This document shows positions 55,484 through 64,000 of a DNA stretch of 64,000 bases, one piece after another. Position 1 is the first letter of the stretch. Each line of letters opens with the position of its first letter. The notes under the pieces were generated by a model that made no database searches, had not been told where the DNA came from, and saw only the letters and a program-made list of their open reading frames with translations. Position numbers and translations under genes: made by a program. Source of the stretch: Puccinia triticina (taxonomy: Eukaryota; Basidiomycota; Pucciniomycetes; Pucciniales; Pucciniaceae); NCBI RefSeq assembly GCF_026914185.1, contig NC_070570.1:2232001-2296000 (forward strand). The letters run 5' to 3'.

Positions 55484-58400
55484 ATGGTCTCCCCATTCCT
55501 GTCCTCACCTTCAGGCTCACCCACCAACCACACCGGCTCGGGGTCGAACTCTTCCACCTCGACTTCCTCGGTGTATTCGTCGGCCAGGACAGTCAAGCCT
55601 CCGCCGATATCCATCAGCCCCAGTCTGCGCAGGGTGTCCACCCAGGGCCAGCCGAGCATCTCCACGATCCTCAACCCGGACGCGGACTCGAACTCGGCCG
55701 GCAGACGGCTGGAGCTTGAGGAGAAATCCGACTGGGACTCCCGCACCGGCAGGTCCGATGGCCTCGCCATGAGACTCAACAGGAACTCGGCCGGGTTGCC
55801 CTTACTTCGTGACGTCGGACGCGATCGTTGGGGGAACCGATGGGGCATCGAGAATCATGTTCTAAGCCCAGTGATTAGGTAAGCAATCGAGAAAACTCTG
55901 ATTACCTAAGCAGCTCCCTTTGAGATCAGAACACCCCCCTTTATGTATATCGAACCCAGCTAACTCGCCATTTCTCGTGCTCTGTGTAGTGAACTCACCG
56001 AACCCACCCACACCTCAGTCTCATCCCCAATCTCAACCGGATCGTTCTCGACTAACTTCAGCCTATCTTCAACCTGTCCATTCCTGCCAGAGCAACAGCC
56101 AGATCATTCATCCTCTGTCATGCCTGGAGACTATCCAACAACCGAACCATCACCCAATCTCCATCAGCTCAGCAGCCTCTCCCCATCAAACCGGACTACC
56201 ACCTCCTATTCGATCACCTCCACTCGATCGCACCAATCTCCAACTCAGCTCACTCATCTCTCAGGATCGACTGCCTATCAATCCACCCGATCTCGCACCG
56301 ACAGTCTGCCCTCCCAATCGATCACAACCAATCCGAGCCCAAACCAGCCATCATTCGTCTCTGCAAAAGATCACCAAGATCCATCTCCCTCATCCAACCG
56401 ATTCCGATCATCCTCTGTGATATCCAAAACCGAATCTAACCCCCATTCACCACCGACTCACCATCAGCATGCTATCAGCTTACTCAAACGCAAAAAAATC
56501 AAAACTCACATCACCAACCGTCAAAGAGATGTGGACGTCGCCAATCGACAGATCAACAAGAGAATCGAAAAGGAGAGAAGAGACCAAGTTGGCAATTTTA
56601 TCCATTGCAAAAATTGTTATCTTCAAGAAAGCTGATTGTTTGGCTGTCCTTTAAAAAAAACAGATGATCAGGTCACGAGACGAGATAGTCGCGCAGCTGA
56701 TGGATAATCCAAATGATGCCAAACTCGTCAGAGATCTTGGGAAGCTATACTTGAGATTCAATGAACCTAGCCAGAATGACAAGCAGAGCCACACTGCTCG
56801 CAGGATCGGTCATGCTAGCGCGGCGCCAAGAAGCGAACCCAGCTTGAAATTAGCGATTCATTATCTAGAGCAAAGCATTCAGATTGGTAAATTCACACTT
56901 TCCCCCGGCCAAGGGTTTTTCTTTTTGGGACGTGTAGCTAGACTGACTCCTATTTTACCTCCAGACAATCGGGATCCACTTACCTGGCTTTTTCTAGGAA
57001 GGGCGTGGTCATTATTGCTTGCATATCCAACTGAGCACGAAAGCGAGCGAGAACAAAGGCTATCGAATTCCTCCCTCGCCTTCAGAAAGGCGATCCACAT
57101 CTCATCCAATCTGACAGCCCCAAGTCTCCAAACCATTCGACAGACGAACCGATTCAGATTGGCTTACGCCGAACACTTGGAAGGACTGCGCCAGTACAAA
57201 GAAGCGGCAAGCGTGCTACAGGATGCATTAGGGACCGATGAAACGGATGTAGAGTCGTGGTGGGAGTTGGGTCGGATGATGGAACTGTGGGCGCTCGATG
57301 AGGAACCGCAGTCCCCCACCACCAAGCAGGAAAGAGTCGAGAGGATGCGCCATGGCTGCGAGGCTTTTAAGAAAGCCACTGAGCTCGAGCCCGATGACGT
57401 GATGCTCCGGCAGGGCTGTCTCGATGGCGAAAAGGCTTTGCAGAAGTTGATGGCTGAATTGCAAGCGGAGGAGGAAAAGTCGTTGAGGGCGGAGGAAGAC
57501 GTCAAACTAGCGGCTGAGAGAATGAGAGCCCTAAATCTCTCTCCTGTTACCAACAAGCCAGCCACCACGCACACCTCATCCGTTTCGGCGCTCAGGAAGT
57601 TGGTCTCGGAGTTGCGAGAGATCCCCGAGTTTGGCAAGAAGGCCCAGCGCGCTCCATCGCCCGACCCGACTGCCCTCTCGCCGGCCGTTGAAGATCAGAA
57701 AAAGCCTGAGGCCGAGCAGCCGCCCGCCACCCGGACCGAGGATCCGATCTGCACCACCCTGGTCGAGTCCGTTGTTTCAAGTTCGCCCGCTCCGTCAACC
57801 GCTGCTAACCGCACTCGAGCGCCGACTACCGGGGAAGTCGACGAGTCGCCTGTCACCCGAACAACTCCTTTGCCGCATGCGATACAAGAAAACTTAAAGG
57901 TCAGCGTCATTCCTTCTTTTCTTTTACACCTGATTCAACCATGTGCTGAGTCAATACTTGTGATCTCAGGCGCCGGAGCCCGGCCAACCATTGCCGCCGA
58001 TCTCCATGCCGCTGCCGCCCCAAGATCCGGCAGGTGACGCGGATCAAACAGGCACGACAGGGGCGCGCTTATCGTCCCCCGAAGACCAGTCAGCACCGAG
58101 CACCCAATCGCAAGACGATGTGAAGATGATGCTGATGAATATACGCACCGGGTCGATCGAGCCCCCGCTCAGCTTCGTCCATCCTGGGGACGACCACCCC
58201 TCTTCGCCAGCAGCTGGGCACCCTGGCCCCGGGTCGCCGCGGTACGCTTACCAGCCGCCCTCGCCCAGTGCCCTCCCCACGTCCATCATGCAGGCCTTGG
58301 CCGCCCGGCTAGGCACGCCCAAGACCGCCTCTTCCCCCCGAAGCGTCGCCAGCAGCTCCTCCAGATCGGCTAGCAACGGCAGCCAGAAAGCCCGCGAATG

Positions 58401-60157
58401 GCACCTCCGCAAGACCGGCTCGGGCAGCGCCCCTAGTGGCCCCCTTTCGCCCCCACCCACCTGTCCTTCTCCTAGCCACTTCCTCGCTCGTGACCGGTCG
58501 GACAATCAACCGACTGACGGACACCCTCGTCCATCGGAAAACCCCGCCGGCTCCCATCCGCCCTCTTCTCACCACGACCTTCCCTCGGACCGTTTCTATC
58601 CCACTCCGCCCCATGTCTCTGTCCTCAAAAACCCGCCGCCCGGTAGCGGCCACGTTGTTCTGGTCAGTCTCCCGTCGCTTTCTTTCTTCCCTCCGTCGTG
58701 TATGATCTATAATGGGTTTTTGTGTTTCGCACAGTCTCCTTTGAGCAAGGAGGTGACGCTCGCGCCCGGCCCGGGAGCCTCGCCCCCGCCCCCCGATATC
58801 CCCCCTCGTCCACCGAGCCTGTGCGGCCACCCGAGACCGCCGTATGGCCCTCCTCCCCATCCGGCTTCGTCGGCCGCGTGTCATCAGTCGGGATCTCCTT
58901 TTGGAGAGTTTCGGGGTCGGCCGGTATGCCTTTCTCCTCACCAAGACCGCACAAGCCTTGGTCAACACGTGCGCCCTATCTCTTGACTCGTGGACGCACT
59001 AATATTCTGTATTCACCGGGGTTTTTTTTCTCCGGGGTGGCTGTAAATCTTGCTTAGGTTGACGAACACATCCGCCGGCCGAGCTCGTGCTGCCTATCTC
59101 CCCAACCGCCCGCCCCACATTTCTCGACTCACATGCACCCTCTCCCGCCAGCGATTCCTACTACTACTGCCAATCCTCGGGTCGCGTCGCCCCCCGTCGG
59201 CCCTCTCCAAGACGGCTTTGCCGGACAGCAGGAGTTTACGCCGAGCTATAACTACGCTTTGATCGATGCGCATCTGCAATGTATGTCTCCACCTTCGAAA
59301 GAAAAAATCATTTCCGAAACTACCAGGAGTCTTCTGATATGGATTGTTTTTTGTGGGCAATGATGGAACGACAGCGATTTTGGATATCGATATTAAGCGG
59401 AAACAGGAGTTGAAGGAGATCAGGAAGCAGATCCGGAAGACTGATGAATGGGCCGAGAGTCGCCGGCGGTCAGTGATTGAGGAACTGCGCAGGGTGTGCA
59501 CGCCGGTCAACATTCAGAGTAACGTCCAGCGTACCCCCTATGCGGGGAGTAGTAGTCTCAGTCGGAGTATCAGTCGCGGACCGCGACCGGAAGAGAGCAG
59601 CGCTGATGATGGCCAGCCGAAGGAGAATGAGAGTACTGGGGGTGGTGGTTCGAAGCAGAGTACTGGCCATTATTCTACCGGCCCGGGAGAGCCTGCGATT
59701 AGGAAGCCCCACAAGAGCGCCCTCAGGACATCTGCTCCCGTCGGCCCTCCCAAGAGAAGCTCGTCCACCCCGCCCGAATCAAGCCACTACCCCCACGCCC
59801 ACCAACACGGGATGTGTCAGCAGGACCACGCCCAGCCTCGCCATCAGCCGCTCGTCTATTCCGAGGAGCCGCCCCCGCTTGCACCTCTCCATCACGACGC
59901 CGCCAAGCACCGCGCACTGTACTCCGCCTCCGTCCGCCCGTTCCACCCCCCGCAACTCGCCGTCGAGCAAGTCTCCACTGAGCTCGATAAACTCGGCCCC
60001 GCCGGATTCGCAATCAACGGGTACGTGTTTCTTTCTCCTCATCCACATACATCTAAATAAGCACGTGTGCTGAGACGTCCTTGCGGCGGGTTTCAGGATC
60101 ACGTCGATTATTCAGTTGTTGCACCAGCATCAGTCCCAGCAGCTTCGGCAGCCGTGA
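55484..60157 (+). CDS. Large TPR and Pro/Ser-rich protein of unknown function (1,320 aa)
   Basis: Nine exons keep frame: 55484-55878, 55990-56587, 56664-56886, 56965-57899, 57970-58662, 58735-58923, 59058-59280, 59375-60020, 60097-60157. The N-terminal ~320 residues are low-complexity Ser/Thr/Pro, ending in a charged helix (VANRQINKRIEKERRDQ). A TPR-like region follows: LVRDLGKLYL, LAIHYLEQSIQIDNRDPLTW, FRLAYAEHLEGLRQYKEAAS and VESWWELGRMMELW. Next are an acidic coiled stretch (AELQAEEEKSLRAEEDV), a long Pro/Ser-rich linker and a C-terminal coiled helix (DIDIKRKQELKEIRKQIRK, SRRRSVIEELRRV). Intron 56887-56964 is 78 bp, stop-free and in frame, so retention would add 26 residues. Scaffold or regulator by appearance only; start at 55484 is the least certain point. 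Confidence 0.65.
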
Positions 60158-60508
60158 TCAGCCTGCATACACTCACACATATATCTTGATACACTCAGCG
60201 ATATTCATCCTTTTTTCTTTCAGGACTGATGGACTCCTTCATCCGCGTAATATATTTGTACACCCATCCCCTCTCCTTTCTTGGCGGCTTCGCAAGTCGT
60301 GTAATAGCCGATTCTTGGGTTGGTTTGCTTGCTCTATCTATTTATTTGGCTGTGATGATCTATGTTTGTACCTCAATATGTGTAGACACTTTTACAAGAA
60401 TGAAATACAAAACACCCCATACATCTTGTGATTTCCCCCCGTAGAGTGTTTGGGGCCCGGGGGAAAGTACTGCCGAGTTGCGACTGGCCATCTCGAGCGG
60501 AAACGACG
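60158..60508. other. Intergenic region
   Basis: 3' flank of the TPR gene and 5' flank of the truncated gene at 60509. Nothing else seen. Confidence 0.4.
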
Positions 60509-60883
60509 ATGGCTGGGCTGCGACGACTGCTGCTGTTTACCATCCTCCTCTCTCTCACCACCCTTCTCATCTTCTACTCCACCACCACCACTCCCAACAC
60601 CGCATCGCGTGCCATCCAGGACAGGATCCAGAACCAAGGGATGCCTGCCCAACAGGGAGACTCTCAAGACCTACGTGCCCAAGCCATTCAAGTCGTCCGA
60701 CTGGCCTCCTCTGACGCCCTCCGACTCCAAGACAGTCTCATTCCCACCCACCAACAGCAGCCCCATCTCAACCAGTCTGCGCAGACCAGCAGGAGCCATC
60801 CGTCCGCCCAAGCTGCCCAGCCACTCTCGAACTACCATCCCAACGGGCTCGACTATCTCAGCCAGCCCCCGCCATCAATCTTA
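60509..60883 (+). pseudogene. 5' end of a type II membrane-protein gene, cut by a repeat
   Basis: ATG 60509 opens MAGLRRLLLF followed by a hydrophobic anchor (TILLSLTTLLIFY), a Thr-rich stem and a Gln/Pro/Ser-rich stretch (GLDYLSQPPPSIL). This is the layout of Golgi type II glycosyltransferases, but no catalytic domain follows. At about 60880 the frame enters the CTTAACTAGG repeat and terminates at 61088-61090. It is most likely a gene remnant interrupted by the insertion; the family cannot be told from the anchor alone. Confidence 0.5.
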
Positions 60884-61100
60884 ACTAGGTCCGCAGGTGG
60901 GGGCGCGAGGCGCCTCCACCGGAGGAACTTATGCGGTATCGGCGATTTAGGACTGAGAGCAAAGGCCAAAAACGCTGATTTCGACAAATGTTCCCATAGC
61001 TCCTTCACCTCCGAGGATTCCAACAATTTGTTTGGATTAGATGAAATATCAACATTGTGTCTAAGTTTTGATGCATTGATATCATCATAAGTCCTCCGGC
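60880..61100 (+). repeat. Member of the dispersed hairpin-ended repeat family
   Basis: Starts CTTAACTAGGTCC with a GGGGGCGC...GGCGCCTCC hairpin and ATGCGGTAT. It then matches the minus strand of 10220-10395 (CTTATGCGGTATC, GATTTAGG, AAAGGCCAAAAACG, TTTGGAT). The far end near 61090-61100 (CATAAGTCCTCCGG) mirrors the start, suggesting a ~220-bp unit. Confidence 0.6.
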
Positions 61101-62533
61101 CTCACTCACAATGATCCATCAAAGATGGTGGATGGCACAAGCCAAACCAGAGACTGTCAAAACAGCATTTTTGGTGCAAATCCATACACTTGCCTCCTGC
61201 TGCTGTTGTTTCTACCATGGAAAAAAAGTCTCTCTGATTTATCGGTCTTGCTCAATTGTTGTCTTGCGTTTTGTTTACTTGTCTCTTTTGATTACTGTAA
61301 TCATTACTGCAGAGCAACAATTTGGGAGGAGTGGATTCCAATTGGTGTTGGAGGTTGGGACAAGGGAGTGACTAAGGAAGCATTGCTTTATGATGTGTGG
61401 TACTGTGCCGCAAACTGGACCAAGTCCCTCCTCACCTGAGGCTTCACCTGGGACGTTTGCAAACAAAATGGCACCGGAGTCAACAGCTGGGATTCCTGCC
61501 ATCTGAAGAAATCCGATACATTGCCTCCAGTCTTTGATTTCGCCGGCGGCTGGTCATCGGCTTACTACTGGTCACAGCAGCGGACTGTGCTTGACTGGCC
61601 AGTGCGTCTGCGGTGTCCCTTTTCCACAACACATTGGCTTCAGCGGGCAGGCAGCAGATATAGCCATGTGATGATCAAAATTTCCATAAAGATTTTACCC
61701 ATTTCATTTCCAACTATTCTGTGTGATCTTAATTTTTTTATTTTTATGTAGTTTATGATCAGCATCAAGAAAGCTAGGTGTGTTGAATTTCCCACTATGA
61801 GCAGGGCTATTTTTGCAAACGTGACACTTGATTCAATTGTACCACATTCTGATCATGGACAGCTGAGCAATGAGACCCCAAAAAATTGCTTTTATCAAAA
61901 TGAGTTGGCAGTAATCCCTGGTTCAACCTGTCCACCCCTCTGCAGCAGAGAATGGGTGGGCAGGGGGTTGCAACTAGGCAAGGCCTTGCCAGCCCTGCTG
62001 AATACAGACCTGGTGGCAAGTTTAGTTTCTCCCAAAACTACAAGAAAAACTGTAGAAACTGCTAGCAGTTGAGATGCAGAAGCGCAAAGGAACTTTGAGG
62101 TGATACTCAAGCCTTTCTCAAAGGTTTTTTTAACTAATTTTTAATGCACAGTCACTTTACACATTGTACAGTGACTGTGCACAAAAGGGTGTGGTGTAAT
62201 TATGTGGAGTTACAATGGCAATCACACATATGCCACATGTCAACTGCTGGCAGTTTCTAGAGTTTTTCTTGTACATAGTGTGCAAGAGACAAATCATGTT
62301 CACCCAGGGCTATAGCCTGAATTTGAAAAACAAGATCTTATTGGCTGAATTGATTGTGTGGCAAGAGAAAACTCAGTCATGTCTAATGCTAATTAAGGTA
62401 TGCTAAATAGTGCAAGTCTATCTATCCAATTAACTCAAGAGAAGAGAGAAAACAAAAGTCTAACTGCTCAGATATGATGATTGAAGTATGTTTCTTAAGG
62501 TCTCTTGTGAACATATTTTGGATTCCATTGGAG
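61101..62533. other. AT-rich repeat-derived region
   Basis: No supported gene; several short frames without domains. Low-complexity and partly palindromic stretches (for example CACAGTCACTTTACACATTGTACAGTGACTGTG around 62148-62180) suggest decayed elements. Confidence 0.35.
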
Positions 62534-64000
62534 TCACAAACTGTTGATTGTTCCATAGTCCGTTATGTCTGCGGGCAGGTCTTGGTGGAATTTAAATCGT
62601 GATCTAGAGGGATCGATGATTAGTCTTTGCCGTTCTCTCAACCAATGATCGGGAATTAATCCAATGAAGACGTAGTAAAAAGAGGCGATTGCTGTCGAGG
62701 TCACCGCCATCAACATCCCGAGCCACAGGCCACACTGATTTGAACAATGGTTTTTTCGTACCCCAGGACCAATGGTTTTTATTGATATTGTCAGAATCTT
62801 CAAGAACAGAGGTGTAGAAGGAGTGGATAAACTTACGACACCGAGTTGGAGGTGAGAAAACGTCAAAAAGATGCCGACCGGCAGGCCCACCACGTAGTAA
62901 CCGATGCAGTTGATCAAGGCCCCCACCTTGGGCCTCCCAGCGCCTCTGATTACTCCAGCCAGCGTGCTCCCAATGCCTGATTCAACGCATCGCGCCAAGA
63001 ACCAATCATCGGCGACTGGATACTGAGCAGAAAAATACAGAACAAAACTGACTGTCTGGGATCTGGATCAAAGCGACAGTTGGTAACTGTAGATAGTCAC
63101 ACAGGATGAGTGCCGCGTTCGACAAAGAAGGGACGAAACAGAGTGGCAGAAGAAAAGTTAGAGTATATAAATCAGTGGGTTTTTTTCTGGAGTTAAAAGG
63201 GCTTAACTACTTTGACAACAAGTGCGACGACGTCTTCTTGGGAGCTGAACAGGCCGGCCAGGGTGTGTCGGAAGACGAGCATGACAAGCATCGTGAGCGT
63301 CCCGAAGAGCATCCCGGCTCCGAGCGCCGCCCACACCGTGTGCCCTGCCCGTCGCGTGCATCCCGCTCCCACTAGGTTGCCGTATCGACCCGTGGCCGCC
63401 AGACTCGCCCCGCCCGAAAATTGGTACATCACTTTTTCATCATCGGTTCGTCGTCGTCGGCATCGTCGTCCATTCGGTGTAACATCCCCAGCCGCAAACG
63501 GGCGTATGGCTCCAATTAGCTTTCATACTCTCGCGAAACTTGATCTCTTTCTTTTTTCTAAACGCACGTGTTGAAATTGTGACTGAATTACGAGAAACAA
63601 AACCAGGTAATTAGGTATTGTTTTTTCTTGAGGGAAAACTATTCCTGATTGAGGCAGACATATTGCTTCGAAAGTGAAGGACAACATGAAGAAAATTAAG
63701 GTTTATTTACTTACCGATAACACTTTGAGCCGCGAGAGTAGACGGGCCGATCCGAGAGCTAGCCATGCCGATGAATTCCCAGAACCACCATTCGCTGGCA
63801 AGGGTAGTGAAGCCGGAGAGTCCCAGCCAGAAGTTCGGGCTTAGGTTTGCGAACGCTCGTCGGTCACAACCGGGCCATCCATGCTCGACTGCGACAGAGA
63901 CGCAGTAGAGGAAACTTTGTGCCATTGAGTTCGGATCGCGAGAGACATGGTTAGAGATCAATTCTTAAACTTGAATATTGATTGGTGGATACTGTGAAAC
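62534..64000 (-). CDS. MATE-family multidrug/toxin efflux transporter, C-terminal two thirds
   Basis: MATE proteins are ~12-helix antiporters that export organic compounds at plasma or vacuolar membranes. Exons visible, in transcript order: 63715-63888 (PNFWLGLSGFTTLASEWWFWEFIGM, STLAAQSVIG), 63211-63431 (SLAATGRYGNLVGAG), an exon ending at 63053 (LPTVALIQIPD), 62837-62976 (GSTLAGVIRGAGRPKVGA, GYYVVGLPVGIFL) and 62534-62734 (CGLWLGMLMAVTSTAIASFYYVF, tail to TGA). The order and content match eukaryotic MATE (helices about 6-12). The first exons lie beyond 64000 or in the last ~110 bases, which I could not assign. Substrate unknown. Confidence 0.88.

Noticed and set aside
1..64000. CRISPR array, rRNA operon, bacterial operons or prophage
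   Set aside because: None present. Spliceosomal introns and fungal gene content show a eukaryotic nuclear sequence.

Overview
The window is nuclear DNA of a filamentous basidiomycete, most probably a rust fungus (Pucciniales). The reasons are short GT-AG introns (about 55-100 bp) in nearly every conserved gene, fungal core genes (ARP4, CCZ1, MSH4, TRL1 tRNA ligase, a KRE2/MNT1-type mannosyltransferase, a MATE transporter), several lineage-specific predicted secreted proteins, and Ty1/copia and hAT elements of the type common in rusts. Species cannot be fixed from sequence alone.

Layout. 1-702: 3' end of ARP4 (+). 1618-2889: intronless secreted protein, AT-rich (+). 4239-5988: single-pass membrane protein (+). 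6249-15728: a nearly perfect inverted duplication (arms 6507-9443 and 12792-15728, 2,937 bp each, 3,348-bp spacer). Each arm carries a captured piece of CCZ1, an intron-bearing tRNA-Leu(AAG) gene and the 5' part of a secreted-protein gene. Only the right copy of that gene is complete (11468-13255, -), and it is a paralogue of the protein at 1618. 16021-16452: likely small cysteine-rich secreted protein (-). 18461-20630: CCZ1 (-), head to head with MSH4 (20855-24963, +). 25581-30647: young copia element with 340-bp LTRs, a 5-bp target duplication and one in-frame UGA. 31029-33143: 11-exon secreted protein (+). 34496-34882: small predicted secreted protein whose C-terminus is a plant-type EAR repression motif behind a basic stretch (+). 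36570-40351: complete-looking hAT element with an 8-bp target duplication and a transposase spoiled by an early stop. 40360-43842: MITE-like elements and repeats. 43843-46690: TRL1 (-). 47396-48934: TPR-like gene (+). 49436-50330: MITE and tandem repeat. 52774-54524: KRE2/MNT1-family mannosyltransferase (+). 55484-60157: 1,320-aa TPR/proline-rich protein (+), a distant paralogue of the one at 47396. 60509-60883: type II membrane-protein gene cut by a repeat. 62534-64000: MATE transporter (-), 5' end outside the window.

Core genes are GC-rich and densely spliced. The secreted-protein genes at 1618, 11468 and 34496 are AT-rich, intronless and embedded in repeats, the usual two-compartment pattern of plant-pathogenic fungi. 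The two most interesting items are the EAR-motif protein at 34496 and the recent inverted duplication that combines a secreted-protein gene, tRNA-Leu and CCZ1 pieces. TRL1 joins tRNA halves after intron removal, so the two tRNA-Leu(AAG) copies here would be its substrates.
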